Assembly: GCF_017814975.1 (NCBI RefSeq)
Contig: NZ_JAGIQA010000011.1
Coordinates: forward strand, 62,001-126,000
Length of the DNA: 64,000 nt
Direction of reading: 5' to 3'
DNA from: Cupriavidus consociatus
GTDB lineage: Bacteria > Pseudomonadota > Gammaproteobacteria > Burkholderiales > Burkholderiaceae
The notes under the pieces were generated by a model. The model saw nothing but the letters and a program-made list of their open reading frames with translations. It had not been told where the DNA came from and made no database searches. Numbering within the stretch: position 1 is the first letter of the stretch; each line of letters starts with the position of its first letter. A program made the position numbers and the translations under genes. Shown here in pieces: positions 1 to 9,292 of this stretch.

Positions 1-137
1 CCCACGCGCTGCAGCTGGCACCCTCGGGCTTGTCCGGATGCGCGGCAGCGCTCGCCAGGCTGTATGCGACGCCGGGTATGCAACGCGGTGCATGGCCGGA
101 TGCCGCTTGCGGCGCGGCATTTCCTCGGGATACCCCC

Positions 138-155
138 TAGTCTGCTCGGACGAAG
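138..155 (+). promoter_or_regulatory. Putative regulon operator (18-bp dyad motif)
   Basis: TAGTCTGCTCGGACGAAG lies 66 bp before the small ORF at 222. It matches the recurring TAGTCC-N4-GGACGAtG motif found before most steroid-type operons in this window. Function as an operator is inferred from recurrence and position. Confidence 0.6.
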
Positions 156-221
156 AGGCGGCGGCGGGCGCCGCCTACGATGCTGTCAAAGGACCCGGAA
201 AAGGGTGCGGAGGAGACAGCG

Positions 222-443
222 ATGAAGCGGCTCGGATTTCGTTGGGCGGCCGGGCTGGCCGCGGTTGGGGCTGGCTTTGGCGTGGCGTGGGTGCTTGCCG
301 GCGGCAATGGGGTTGCCGTGGCGTATGGCGGTCACGATGAAGCCCGTGCTGCCGGCACCGGTCCGGATGGGTGCGATGCAGCCTGCGTGCGTAGCCGGGG
401 CGTTGCGGCCATGGTGGTACTCAGCCAGCGCCCGCCGCAATAA
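222..443 (+). CDS. Small membrane or secreted protein, unknown function
   Basis: This 73-residue protein has no recognised family. The start was chosen because GGAGGAGACAGCG immediately precedes the ATG; an upstream in-frame start at 180 has no such site. Residues 1-8 are basic (MKRLGFRW), and residues 9-35 are hydrophobic and Gly/Ala-rich, reading as a signal peptide or single membrane anchor. The short remainder contains Cys51 and Cys55 in a C-x3-C arrangement. A copy of the shared 18-bp motif lies 66 bp upstream, tying it to the steroid-type regulon by position. It could be a periplasmic small protein; a fortuitous ORF cannot be excluded. Confidence 0.5.
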   Translation: MKRLGFRWAAGLAAVGAGFGVAWVLAGGNGVAVAYGGHDEARAAGTGPDGCDAACVRSRGVAAMVVLSQRPPQ

Positions 444-473
444 CTGCGGCGGGATGGTCTTCCGCGCTGCCGG

Positions 474-944
474 TCAGCGCTGGCGCTGCAGATGCAGTGC
501 TTCAGCGCGCGCCTTGACATCTCTTGCCACCTGGTCGAAGCCCTGTTTTACCCAGGCGCCGTGTTCGCGCATGATGGTTTCGGCGTTCAGGCCCAGGAAC
601 AGGTCAGTGGTGAAGTAGCGGGTGCGGCCGGGGGCGATCGCTTCGATGTACTGGTCGCGGCGGGCGGCATCCTTGTTTGCGTCCGTGGGGCGTTGCTCCC
701 ACGACAGCAGGCGCTCCGGTTCCCACGCCACCAGGGTCTCGTTGACCGGGATGATCTGGTCCGTGCCTGGGATGCGGACTTGCATGTGGACCATGTCGCC
801 CAGCTTCGCCGTTGTTTCCAGGCCGGGGCAGAAGGTGTTCCATTCCGCGTAGCGGGGGAAGTCGGTCAGGACTTCCCATACCAGGGAAGCGGGGGCTTCG
901 ATTTCCACGGTGATCGAGGTGACGAGGTTTTCGGGCTTGGCCAT
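474..944 (-). CDS. SRPBCC-fold (START/polyketide-cyclase-like) protein
   Basis: The 156-residue protein has the SRPBCC pattern: an N-terminal beta strand (residues about 6-14), then APASLVWEVLTDFPRYAEWN, the family hallmark helix and loop, and a long C-terminal helix near residues 130-150. Such proteins bind hydrophobic ligands in a deep cavity; the ligand here is unknown, but the genomic setting makes a steroid or acyl ligand plausible. The start is at 944, where AAGGAG lies 8 bp upstream; an upstream in-frame ATG at 962 precedes that site. A copy of the shared palindromic motif lies about 80 bp upstream at 1023-1040. It is a single-gene unit. Confidence 0.8.
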   Translation of the reverse strand: MAKPENLVTSITVEIEAPASLVWEVLTDFPRYAEWNTFCPGLETTAKLGDMVHMQVRIPGTDQIIPVNETLVAWEPERLLSWEQRPTDANKDAARRDQYIEAIAPGRTRYFTTDLFLGLNAETIMREHGAWVKQGFDQVARDVKARAEALHLQRQR

Positions 945-1022
945 TTTGTTGTCTCCTTTCATTTTTGGATCGGGAGTACAACACTAGGGCTGGGATGTGG
1001 GGTGCGCATACCCTGAATGGAC

Positions 1023-1040
1023 GAGTCCGGGTGGACGAAG
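1023..1040 (-). promoter_or_regulatory. Putative regulon operator before the SRPBCC gene
   Basis: The top strand reads GAGTCCGGGTGGACGAAG, with the same GTCC-N4-GGAC dyad core as the other sites. The core is palindromic, so orientation is uncertain. It lies about 80 bp upstream of the leftward SRPBCC start. Confidence 0.5.
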
Positions 1041-1184
1041 ATGGGCTGGCGTTCCTGTGGGATATTGGCGTCATGCTCCGCGAGTCTCCAAATGCTGTGA
1101 GCTTGGTGCCGGCCTGGGGGTGATGGTCGGCATTTTTTTTGGTTAGGACTGCGGCTGGGCATCTGGTGGATATTTGATATGCCC

Positions 1185-1248
1185 GGTTCCGCCCTGAAGG
1201 GCGGGTAACTCTTTGTCCGAGCGACAAAGAGTCACCAGAAAGCGCGTT
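1185..1248 (+). repeat. Intergenic repeat element, copy A, with hairpin
   Basis: The sequence runs GGTTCCGCCCTGAAGGGCGG and then a 10-bp stem (1208-1217 and 1223-1232, ACTCTTTGTC with its complement, 5-base loop) and ends AAAGCGCG. It aligns over its whole length with the reverse complement of 4762-4828. It may act as a transcription terminator; the element class is inferred from the two copies seen. Confidence 0.65.
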
Positions 1249-1548
1249 GATATGACTCCCCGTGTCAACAGGGTGGGTTCAGGTTTTTGGGGTTCCATAG
1301 GCGCACACGAATTTCCTGAGGGGCGGCGTAGCAGTAAAAGTCGACGGTGGATCATGCTGATATTCGCGGGTTGACTACCGCATTACAGAGGTCCGTCACA
1401 TGAGCCTGCCGCTGCCTTACGGCGCAAGTCGGATGGATGTCCGTTGCCAAACGCGCTCGCGGGTTGCTCGAATACCGGGCTACGCTCGCCCCTCAGGAAA
1501 CTCTTTTCGATTCAAATGTCTGTCCGCTATGTCTTCGGTCGGGCGCTG

Positions 1549-2670
1549 CTAGGCGTGGCGCGGTAGGGCCAGGCTCATGCCCAATCGCCCGATGTCCCAG
1601 ATGAAGCCGGCCAACTCTCGAGCGACGGCAATGGCCGCGACGTGTTCGGTCTTGCCTCGTGCCACAAGTCTGCGGTAGCGTCGACATAGCCGCTGTTGTG
1701 CGTCCCAGGCGCGATCTATGATCATCTTGGGAATGCCTTCCTGTCGGCGTTGAATGTCGGTGCTCACGCGGGCCGGGTGCCGGTAAGTCCAGGCTGATTC
1801 GACTAGCAGTTTTCTGGCGTAACTGTTGCCAGTCTTGGTGATGCTGCCCTGACGTCGCTTTGTACCAGAGGAGTGTTCCGATGGGGTAACACCGATCCAT
1901 GCCATCAATTGCCGTGGATGGTTAAAGCGCGAGAGGTCGCCAAGCTCGGACACCAGCCCTATTGCCGACGTGAACTGGATGCCGCGCATGGCCTGCAAGG
2001 TGAGTACCACCGGATAGAAGCGCCAGTCGACAACCGCCTCACGTAAGGCTGTCTCCAGCCGCGCGCACTGCGCCAGCCGATCCTCGATGGTACGTCGGTG
2101 TTCGTTAAATGCCAGTTGCTGCCAGGGACTATCGAATGAAAACGTGCTGATCCAGCGACGGTGGGCTGGCCCCCAGTTCGCACGACCGACGTAACGAACG
2201 CCGTGCAAAAGCAGGAACGACTTCAGGCGCTGTCGTGCCTGCTTGAGATCTTGCCTGGCGGCGGCCCAGGCACGGGCGAGGTCGCGAAAGGCTTCGTCTT
2301 CGACAGTCGGTACGTGGACGGCGGAGAGATCGCCCGCTCGCAGCGAGCGCACCAATTTGATCGCGTCACGCCGGTCAGTCTTGACCTGCTCCCCAGGCTT
2401 GCGCGGGATCAGTGATGGCGCGCAAACCATGCAATCGAACCCCTTTGCTGCAAGCTGTCGGTGCAGGCCGTATCCGCACGGGCCTGCCTCATAGACAAGG
2501 CAGACATGCTTGGCTTTTGACTGCAGCCGTTTGCACAAGCGCTCTACTTCGCATTGTGTTGTGCCGATCTTGCCGAGGACCTCAACTTCGGCCAGGCCTA
2601 TCGCATAGGCAACCGTGATTGAGTCCTTGTGGACGTCCAGACCGACGTACAGCGTGCTATCGTCTTTCAT
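1549..2670 (-). mobile_element. IS110-family transposase (IS110 subgroup)
   Basis: This 373-residue DEDD transposase/recombinase has an N-terminal RuvC-like domain beginning YVGLDVHKDS (Asp12), with Glu61 in YEAGPCG and Asp99/Asp102 in KTDRRDA. The C-terminal transposase_20 domain contains the LQAMRGIQFTSAIGLVSELG helix-hairpin-helix region and the serine-bearing TKTGNSYARKLLVE segment. The start at 2670 (MKDDSTLYVG) was chosen by family alignment; the open frame extends 76 codons further into what should be the non-coding left end. IS110-subgroup elements normally carry their bridge RNA in that upstream region, here 2671-2952. The gene looks intact, with no frameshift. Confidence 0.92.
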
Positions 2671-2952
2671 GCTGGCTATATGAACGCCGCCCGTTTGCAA
2701 AGGGTTTCGTGTGTTCTGACGGACAGGATGGGCTGCAGCTCTATATCCGGCCTTAATGCAGCCTGATAGCTGCGGGCCACTATGAAATTCGCTGACTCGC
2801 ACCTCATTCCTCCGACGAGCTTGACGCTCTTGCCAGCATTCAGGTTTAGCGAGTCCCGGTCCTACCTGCTTTGTCATCACACCCGATTGCCTGCGCAACC
2901 TTTCAACGATTCATCCTGTGCCAGACTTCACTTTCCACATATCACCAATCGT
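2671..2952 (-). other. Non-coding interval between two IS110-family genes; bridge-RNA candidate region
   Basis: These 282 bp separate two transposase genes on the same strand. In the IS110 subgroup the bridge RNA lies 5' of the transposase; in the IS1111 subgroup it lies 3'. Both expectations point to this one interval. No RNA fold was computed, so this is a positional inference only. Confidence 0.4.
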
Positions 2953-3972
2953 TTATGCCGGCTTCGCACTTACGTAATCCTTTTGATACGGCCTGTCGTG
3001 CGCTAATATCGCCCAGATCGTGCGTGCTATCTTGTTGGCCAGTGCTACAGTTACCACATTGGGTGGTCGTCGCTTGCTGATCTGACCGATCCACTCGCCG
3101 GGCTCCTTCGCGTGATGTAGGACGCTCCGCGCGCCGTGAATCAGCAGTGTGCGCAGGTACGTGTCACCTCTTTTGCTGATACCCAGCAACGTGACCTTGC
3201 CACCGGAGCCCGTTTGCTTGGGCACGAGGCCAATCCAGGCCGCGAATTCACGTCCCGACCTGAATGACTTCGCATCACCCATCGTCGCGACCGCCGCTGT
3301 CGCTGTCAGCACGCCAACGCCCGGGATCTCGGCAATCGCCTTGACGCTCTTGTCCTCTCTCATCCACTGACGCAGTCGTCGCTCGATCTCCGCGATCTGC
3401 CCGTCCAGCTTCGCGAGGCCATTCCATTGTTCCCGTAGCGTGTCGATCAGCACCGCTGGCAGGCGCTCGGCGACTCGCGCCAGCAAAGCCGGTATCGCCT
3501 TGTCTAACGCAGCCCGGCTTTTGGCGATCACTTCGCCGTACTCGGTGAGAAGGCCGCGCAGACTGTTCATCTGCATCGTGCGGAACTTCACCAGTTGCTG
3601 ACGCATCCGGTGCAGCGCGAGCACGGCCTGTTGTGCTTCAGTCTTTATCGCTACCGCCTTGCTAGGCTGCTGCACGCCCAGCCAGATCGCCCGGGCGTCG
3701 GCCGCATCGTTCTTGTTGCGGATATTGAACGCCTTGACGAATTCTGCGGGCATTAGCTTTACCTGGTGGCCCATCCTGGTCAGCTCTCGTGCCCAGTGCT
3801 GTGCACCGCCACACGCTTCCATGCCTATCAGGCAAGGAGCCCGGTTCACAAAGAACTTGAGCAGGCCACTGCGCTTGATTCCCTTGTTCACAATCTCGCC
3901 CGTTTCCCCATCCACGTAATGGATCTGAAATATGTTCTTGGCAATGTCGATTCCAACTGGAGTAAGCTTCAT
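2953..3972 (-). mobile_element. IS110-family transposase (IS1111-subgroup-like)
   Basis: The 339-residue DEDD transposase begins MKLTPVGIDIAKNIFQ (Asp9), in the style of the IS1111 subgroup. Glu52 lies in GMEACGG and Asp89/Asp92 in NKNDAADAR. The C-terminal domain carries AIAEIPGVGVLTATAAVATM and EFAAWIGLVPKQTGSGGK, and the C terminus ALANKIARTIWAIL is complete. It differs clearly from the neighbouring transposase, so the two are separate elements placed head to tail rather than a duplication. The open frame is intact. Target specificity cannot be read without the bridge RNA and exact ends. Confidence 0.92.
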
Positions 3973-4968
3973 CTCGGACCCTCCGGTTTGCCTGTGAAGA
4001 CCTTAATGATCTTCCTTTTTGGCACTCTGATGCCGTTGGCCCGCGAGGGTCCGTCCTTACCTTCCTCGCTTGCCCCGCTCAGGGGTGGGCGGCGTTCATT
4101 TCAATTCCTCCGTGTGGGAAGTAAGCCGTTGAGTGGTGGATTCGTCTCCCCTCAATGCGGCTCTGGCAGCAATGCTAACCCGCGTCTGGTTCCCCACGGC
4201 GGCCAGCCTCGCTGCTCGGGAGTCATACTGACTTACTGCCCTGCGGGCGGCCACTCTTATCGTAGTGTTCCGCGGCTTTCGTACGGGGCTTCGCTTCGTT
4301 GCAGGGCAGGACTGCCTGACGCCCTGGTGCGCCACGGTGGCGCTGCGTTGAAGCGATGTTTGAACGAGCCCAGAGCTGTGGGTGGCTCCTGCTGCCGGCG
4401 ACAACGTAGGAACGCCTACGGCTGCGCTGCGCGCCGGCCCTAAAGGCAAGTTGCCGTCCACGTCCTCGCCCGGGCTGCGGGCCTGGCCTCTTTCACGACG
4501 CCGCCCTGCGAGCGCAGCGACGCACTCCGTGCCCGAGCCCTAAATCCCAGATACTGCCGGCGCGCAGCGCAGCCGAAGGCGATCCAGCGGGGACGCCAGC
4601 GGCAGGCGGCCTACGCCCTGCACGGGGATCGTCCAACAGTGGGTTGACGTAGCACTATCCCAAACTCACCTGGCGTAGCAGCTTCGAACCACTAGCCACA
4701 TCGAACGGAAATCACCACCGCCCGAACCACCCACACCGCCAACTTGATAGCCAGCCGCTAAGGCGACGCGCTTTTTGGTTACTTTTTGGCGCTCGGCCAA
4801 AAAGTGACCCGCCCAGGAGGGCGGAACCAGGCGGTTCAAAGGCCGACAGCATGTCACCAACAGCGACAACAGCAGAGCACCAGAAAACAAAAAGCCCCAC
4901 ATACCCGCGCCGGGTGAGAGGGCCAGCGCTTCCACGAAGTCCCGCACCGACGAATGCAGAAAATGGAT
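3973..4968. other. Long non-coding stretch right of the IS pair
   Basis: These 996 bases contain only short open frames with Arg/Ala/Pro-rich, low-information translations, and no recognisable protein was found on either strand. The stretch includes the right flank of the IS1111-like element and copy B of the intergenic repeat at 4762-4828. It probably combines IS flank, decayed sequence and repeat. Confidence 0.55.
4762..4828 (-). repeat. Intergenic repeat element, copy B, with hairpin
   Basis: This is the reverse-complement counterpart of copy A at 1185-1248. It carries an 8-bp stem, CTTTTTGG at 4782-4789 and CCAAAAAG at 4797-4804, with a 7-base loop, then CCGCCC-AGG-AGGGCGG and GGAACC. 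The two copies flank the IS pair in opposite orientation. It may terminate the leftward luxR-type gene or the IS region. Confidence 0.65.
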
Positions 4969-6108
4969 TCACCCCATCCCCATCACACTCGACAACAACA
5001 TCTTCACCAGCACCGCCTGCCGCGTGGCCCCGGTCTTGGCAAAGATCCCTCGCAGGTGCGCACGTACAGTGTTCTTCTTCACGCCCAGCCGCACGGCCGC
5101 CTCATCCAGCGTCAGGCCATCGACCATCAGCAAGGCCAGCTCGATCTCCGTCGGCGTCAGGTGAAACAGCTTGCGCAGGCTGGCGTGCGTATTCCGCGGC
5201 GACCCAGCCGGATCGCGGATGAATACCGCGACCGCGGGGCGGCGGGCCTTGTCTTCGGTGCGATAGCTGAGGGGGATCGGCCGCACCAGCACGCTCAGCG
5301 GCGTGGCAGCCGCGGGGCGGCTTAGCAGCGTGACTTCGCTGCGCGATGTGGCCAGTGCATGGGCCTGCGCGGTGTCCTCGAGGATCTTGCGGAAGCGGCG
5401 GCTTTCCACCGGGCAGTGTGCGTGCAGCGTGCCGTCCGACAGGTAGAGGCCGTCGCGCGCCTGCAGCAGGCGCCTGGCGACATCGTTGCTGCGGATGGCC
5501 TTGCCGTGCTCGTCGAGAATGATGGCGCCGACCAGCAGCCGGTCCACGGCTTCCGCGTACAGGGCGCGTTCGGATTGCAGCAGGTCGAGCGCGGCATGCA
5601 GGTCGACCGCGCGTTTCAGGTGCGGCAGCAGGTCTTGCAACAGTGCCTTGTCGGATTCGCCGAAGTCCGGTTCCGCGGGGCTGCGGCTGATGAACAGCGC
5701 GCATTCCACCCCGTCGGGCGTGACAAGGTTGGCGGCGAGGATATAGCGCAGCTTGAGCGGCGCCAGGTACTGCACATAGAACGGATGTGCCAGCCATCCC
5801 GTTTCGCCGAACAGTTCGTCCGCGCTGAACAGGCGGTCCGGATGCAGGTCGAGAAAAGGACACAGCGCGTAGTACTGCTCGCTGTACGAGGGCTCGCCCG
5901 GGAGGTGCGGGCCGTAGGCGGAGGCGTTGACGATCAGGCCGGGGCGATCGGTGGCGGGGTGGCGCAGCACCAGCGTGACGAAGACGGCGTCGAGGCGCTG
6001 GCGCACGGTTTCGAGGAAGCCGGCCCAGGGCACGGCTTCGGTGGGGCCCTGGTAGAGCTGGGCGAGCAGGGCGCTGACTTCGGCGGCCTGCAAGGGGCCT
6101 GAGGGCAT
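4969..6108 (-). CDS. LuxR-type transcriptional regulator (paralogue of the one at 16940)
   Basis: The 379-residue regulator carries a C-terminal LuxR/FixJ helix-turn-helix (residues about 315-379: LTPTEIELALLMVDGLTLDE, then KKNTVRAHLRGIFAKTGATR). The N-terminal two thirds has no receiver or quorum-sensing domain I recognise. It begins with a segment shared with the second regulator (LLAQLYQGPTEAVPW versus LLGNIYQGPMEQVPW) and has a PAS-like middle region around residues 185-300 (VDRLLVGAIILDEHGKAIRSN). The start at 6108 (MPSGPLQAAEV) aligns with the paralogue; a longer frame to 6180 exists. A site resembling the shared motif lies at 6247-6264. Likely role (inference): regulator of the steroid regulon, comparable in type to TeiR of Comamonas. 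Confidence 0.85.
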   Translation of the reverse strand: MPSGPLQAAEVSALLAQLYQGPTEAVPWAGFLETVRQRLDAVFVTLVLRHPATDRPGLIVNASAYGPHLPGEPSYSEQYYALCPFLDLHPDRLFSADELFGETGWLAHPFYVQYLAPLKLRYILAANLVTPDGVECALFISRSPAEPDFGESDKALLQDLLPHLKRAVDLHAALDLLQSERALYAEAVDRLLVGAIILDEHGKAIRSNDVARRLLQARDGLYLSDGTLHAHCPVESRRFRKILEDTAQAHALATSRSEVTLLSRPAAATPLSVLVRPIPLSYRTEDKARRPAVAVFIRDPAGSPRNTHASLRKLFHLTPTEIELALLMVDGLTLDEAAVRLGVKKNTVRAHLRGIFAKTGATRQAVLVKMLLSSVMGMG

Positions 6109-6246
6109 GGCGGCAGTCCGATGGTTTGCGCCCCTCTCCACTACGCGGGAGCGGGGCGCGTATGCGGCGGATGGCGGCAAGCGTCAATGCTCTCGCATAT
6201 CGGCCGTTCGCTCCTGCTTGCATCGTACCCACCCCTACCACCGCCT

Positions 6247-6264
6247 CATCGTCCGTTCAGCCTA
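6247..6264 (-). promoter_or_regulatory. Putative regulon operator before the first LuxR-type gene
   Basis: The minus strand reads TAGGCTGAACGGACGATG, 15 of 18 positions shared with other sites. It sits about 140 bp before the LuxR-type start and overlaps the 3' end of cysNC. It suggests autoregulation; this is one of the weaker sites because of distance. Confidence 0.4.
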
Positions 6265-8184
6265 AGGCTTATCCCGCAGCCACGCCACGATCCGCTCCGC
6301 CGCCTGCTCCGCCGTGTCGGCGGTGGTGTCGATGCGAAGTTCGGGCCGCTCGGGCGCTTCATACGGCGAATCGATGCCGGTGAAGTTCTTCAGCTCGCCG
6401 CGCCGCGCCTTGCGGTACAGGCCCTTGGGATCGCGCTCCTCTGCCACGGCCAGCGGCGTATCGATGAAGACCTCGACAAATTCGCCGTCGCCCGCCAGCG
6501 TGCGCGCCATCTCGCGCTCGGAGCGGAAGGGCGAGATAAACGACACCAGCACGATCAGCCCCGCATCGAGCATCAGCCTTGCCACTTCCGCCACGCGCCG
6601 GATGTTCTCGACGCGGTCGGCCTCGGAGAAGCCCAGGTCCTTGTTCAGCCCATGGCGCACGTTGTCGCCGTCGAGCAGGTAGGTGTGGTGGCCCAGCGCA
6701 TGCAGGCGCTTCTCCACCAGGTTGGCGATGGTGGACTTGCCTGCCCCGGACAGCCCGGTGAACCAGACGATGCGCGGCGACTGGTGCTTGAGCGCGGCGT
6801 GGGCGCGGCGGTCTACGTCGATGGCCTGCCAGTGGACGTTCTGCGACCGGCGCAGCGCGAAGTGCAGCATGCCGGCGCCGACCGTGTTGTTGGTCAGGCG
6901 GTCGATGACGATGAAGCCGCCCAGCTCGCGGCTGCGCGCATAGGGGTCGAACGCCACCGGCCGGTCCAGGTGCAGGTTGCACACGCCGATTTCGTTGAGT
7001 TCGAGCGTGCGAGCCGCGAGGTGTTCGAGCGTGTTGACGTTGACCTTGTACTTGGGCTGCGCGACAGTCACGCCCACGGTGCGCGTGCCGAGCTTGAGCA
7101 GGTAGGGGCGGCCGGGCAGCATCGCATCCTCGCTCATCCACACCAGCGTGGCTTCGAACTGGTCGGCCACCGCGGGCGGGTCTTCCGCGCACGCCAGCAC
7201 GTCGCCGCGGCTCACGTCGATCTCGTCGGCCAGCGTCAGCGTCACCGCCTGGCCGCGCACCGCATGCTCGCATTCGCCATTGGCGCCGACGATGGCGCTC
7301 ACGCGGCTCTCGCGGCCCGAAGGCAGCGCGCGCACCCGGTCGCCGCGGCGGATCTCGCCGGCGCTGACGGTGCCGGCGAAGCCGCGGAAATCCAGGTTGG
7401 GCCGGTTGACCCACTGCACCGGCAGTCGGAACGATTCGTCCTGCACGGGCGTGCTGTCGATCGGCACGGTCTCCAGGTGCTGCATCAGCGTCGGGCCCTG
7501 GTACCACGGCGTGTTGGCGCTGGGCGCGGTGATGTTGTCGCCGCGCAGCGCGGACATCGGGATGCAGGTGATATCGGTCAGCCCGATCTGGCTGGCGAAC
7601 TCGCGATACTCGGTTTCGATGTGTGTATAAACCTCGCGCGAATAGTCCACCATGTCGAGCTTGTTGACCGCCAGTACCACGCGGCGGATGCCGAGCGTGG
7701 ACACCAGGTAGCTGTGCCGGCGCGTCTGCGTCTGTACGCCGCGGCGCGCGTCCACCAGCAGGATGGCGAGGTCGGCGGTAGACGCGCCGGTGACCATGTT
7801 GCGGGTGTATTGCTCGTGCCCTGGCGTGTCGGCAACGATGAACTTGCGCTTGTCGGTGGCAAAGAAGCGGTAGGCCACGTCGATGGTAATGCCCTGTTCG
7901 CGCTCGGCGGCCAGGCCGTCCACCAGCAGCGCGAAGTCGAGGTCCTCGCCCTGCGTGCCCATCTTCTTCGAGTCGGCTTCGAGCTGCGCCAGCTGGTCCT
8001 CGAATAGCATCTTCGACTCATACAGCAGGCGGCCGATCAGCGTGCTCTTGCCGTCGTCGACGCTGCCGCAGGTGATGAAGCGCAGCAGGCTCTTGCTTTG
8101 CTGGGCGTGCAGGTAGTGGGCGATATCGCCCTGCGTGCCCTCGGGTTGCGCCATCGGCGGCGCGTTGTCGATCAGGGTTTCCAT
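6262..8184 (-). CDS. cysNC: Bifunctional sulfate adenylyltransferase subunit 1 / adenylylsulfate kinase
   Basis: This 640-residue fusion activates sulfate. The N-terminal CysN GTPase (residues about 30-450) has GSVDDGKST at 40-48, DTPGHEQY and NKLDMVD, and drives APS formation with CysD. The C-terminal APS kinase has its own P-loop GLSGAGKST at 477-485, then [12 protein letters not shown] and FISPFRSER, and makes PAPS. The start codon overlaps the cysD stop by one base (TGATG), indicating translational coupling. A CysNC fusion yields PAPS, the donor for sulfotransferases, rather than only APS for assimilation. A sulfotransferase gene lies just beyond, in the divergent operon. A shared regulon site lies before cysD. 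Confidence 0.95.
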   Translation of the reverse strand: METLIDNAPPMAQPEGTQGDIAHYLHAQQSKSLLRFITCGSVDDGKSTLIGRLLYESKMLFEDQLAQLEADSKKMGTQGEDLDFALLVDGLAAEREQGITIDVAYRFFATDKRKFIVADTPGHEQYTRNMVTGASTADLAILLVDARRGVQTQTRRHSYLVSTLGIRRVVLAVNKLDMVDYSREVYTHIETEYREFASQIGLTDITCIPMSALRGDNITAPSANTPWYQGPTLMQHLETVPIDSTPVQDESFRLPVQWVNRPNLDFRGFAGTVSAGEIRRGDRVRALPSGRESRVSAIVGANGECEHAVRGQAVTLTLADEIDVSRGDVLACAEDPPAVADQFEATLVWMSEDAMLPGRPYLLKLGTRTVGVTVAQPKYKVNVNTLEHLAARTLELNEIGVCNLHLDRPVAFDPYARSRELGGFIVIDRLTNNTVGAGMLHFALRRSQNVHWQAIDVDRRAHAALKHQSPRIVWFTGLSGAGKSTIANLVEKRLHALGHHTYLLDGDNVRHGLNKDLGFSEADRVENIRRVAEVARLMLDAGLIVLVSFISPFRSEREMARTLAGDGEFVEVFIDTPLAVAEERDPKGLYRKARRGELKNFTGIDSPYEAPERPELRIDTTADTAEQAAERIVAWLRDKP

Positions 8185-9080
8185 CAGAAGTATCCCTCCT
8201 GCTTCTTCTTCTCCATCGAACCGGCCGAATCGCTATCGATCAGCCGTCCCTGGCGCTCCGACGTGGTCGCCAGCAGCATTTCCTGGATGATCCCGCCGAG
8301 CGTGTCGGCCTCGCTCTCGATCGCGCCGGTGAGCGGGTAGCAGCCCAGCGTGCGGAAGCGGACCTTGCGCATCTGCGGCGTTTCGCCGGGGCGCAGCGGC
8401 AGGCGCTCGTCGTCAACCATGATCAGCGTGCCGTCGCGCTCGACCACGGGGCGCTCCCTGGCAAAGTAGAGCGGCACGATGGGGATGTCGTTGAGGTAGA
8501 TGTATTGCCAGATGTCGAGCTCGGTCCAGTTCGACAGCGGGAACACGCGCAGGCTTTCGCCCTTGCGCTTGCGGGTGTTGTACTGGCGCCAGAGTTCGGG
8601 CCGCTGCATCTTCGGGTCCCAGCGGTGCTGGGCGGTGCGCACCGAGAACACGCGTTCCTTGGCGCGCGACTTTTCCTCGTCGCGGCGCGCGCCGCCAAAG
8701 GCGGCATCAAAGCCGTAGTGGTCAAGCGCCTGCTTCAGGCCCTGCGTTTTCCATACGTCGGTGTGGACGGCCGAGCCGTGCTCGTGCGGGCTGATATTGC
8801 GTTCCAGCCCTTCGGGGTTGATATGCACGCGCAGGTCCAGGCCGAGCCGGTCCGCGGTCTGGTCGCGGAACGCGATCATCTCGCGGAACTTCCACGTGGT
8901 ATCGACATGCAGCAGCGGGAACGGCGGCCGCGCGGGATGGAAGGCTTTCATCGCAAGGTGCAGCATCACGGCGCTGTCCTTGCCGATGGAATAGAGCATG
9001 ACGGGGTTTTCGCATTCCGCCACCACCTCCCGCATGATGTGGATGCTCTCCGCCTCCAGTTGCTCCAGGTGGGTCAACAT
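8184..9080 (-). CDS. cysD: Sulfate adenylyltransferase subunit 2
   Basis: The 298-residue catalytic subunit of ATP sulfurylase belongs to the PP-loop N-type ATP pyrophosphatases. The loop [15 protein letters not shown] lies near residues 27-41, and the typical [10 protein letters not shown] and [20 protein letters not shown] motifs follow. With CysN it converts sulfate and ATP to APS. The start at 9080 ([19 protein letters not shown]) has GGAGAAAGCG directly upstream; a longer in-frame start at 9212 would run through the promoter region. It is the first gene of a two-gene operon with cysNC. The operator-like site at 9170-9187 lies 89 bp upstream, back to back with the site serving the divergent DUF1214/sulfotransferase operon. 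Confidence 0.95.
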   Translation of the reverse strand: MLTHLEQLEAESIHIMREVVAECENPVMLYSIGKDSAVMLHLAMKAFHPARPPFPLLHVDTTWKFREMIAFRDQTADRLGLDLRVHINPEGLERNISPHEHGSAVHTDVWKTQGLKQALDHYGFDAAFGGARRDEEKSRAKERVFSVRTAQHRWDPKMQRPELWRQYNTRKRKGESLRVFPLSNWTELDIWQYIYLNDIPIVPLYFARERPVVERDGTLIMVDDERLPLRPGETPQMRKVRFRTLGCYPLTGAIESEADTLGGIIQEMLLATTSERQGRLIDSDSAGSMEKKKQEGYF

Positions 9081-9169
9081 CGCTTTCTCCTCTTGGTCCT
9101 CTTGGTTGCGCCGGCCCCCGGGCAGGGAACTGGCATGGCCACAAGGTAGCGAGCCGGGGCCCCGCGCCA

Positions 9170-9187
9170 CTTCGTCCGGGCGGACTA
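9170..9187 (-). promoter_or_regulatory. Putative regulon operator before cysD-cysNC
   Basis: The minus strand reads TAGTCCGCCCGGACGAAG. It contains a perfect GTCC-N4-GGAC core and lies 89 bp before the cysD start. It is separated by 29 bp from an almost identical site in the opposite orientation (9217-9234), so two divergent promoters appear to share a regulator. Confidence 0.7.
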
Positions 9188-9216
9188 AGAAATCGCGGTC
9201 CGCGGCATGCAATTCC

Positions 9217-9234
9217 TAGTCCGCCCGGACGAGG
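9217..9234 (+). promoter_or_regulatory. Putative regulon operator before the DUF1214/sulfotransferase operon
   Basis: TAGTCCGCCCGGACGAGG lies 58 bp before the start at 9293. It differs from the divergent cysD site at a single position (17 of 18 identical). Confidence 0.7.
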
Positions 9235-9292
9235 AAGCGCTTGCCCCGCACTGGGTATCGTTGCTTCGCCGACGAACCACGGGAGCAGGCAG

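Larger units (their letters stand above)
945..1548. other. Intergenic stretch with operator, repeat element and inverted repeat
   Basis: No convincing gene was seen in these 604 bases. They hold the operator-like site at 1023-1040, copy A of an intergenic repeat (1185-1248), and a 20/21-bp inverted repeat with arms at 1312-1331 and 1480-1500 (TTTCCTGAGGGGCG...GTAG). The left boundary of the IS110 element probably falls in the right part of this stretch. Confidence 0.6.

Noticed and set aside
1..130. Possible gene end at the left edge
   Set aside because: No frame in this stretch gives a recognisable protein; too short to judge.
1143..1355. Leftward ORF of 70 codons between the SRPBCC gene and the IS110 element
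   Set aside because: It runs through the intergenic repeat and its hairpin, has no ribosome binding site and no protein-like pattern.
4096..4461. Leftward ORF of 121 codons right of the IS pair
   Set aside because: Low-information translation, no ribosome binding site, no recognised family and an overlapping frame on the other strand; kept as non-coding.
6121..8007. Long open frame (628 codons) on the strand opposite cysNC
   Set aside because: It is a GC-rich shadow: the translation is Arg/Ala/His/Gln-rich with no family motif, while the opposite strand encodes full CysN and APS kinase motifs.
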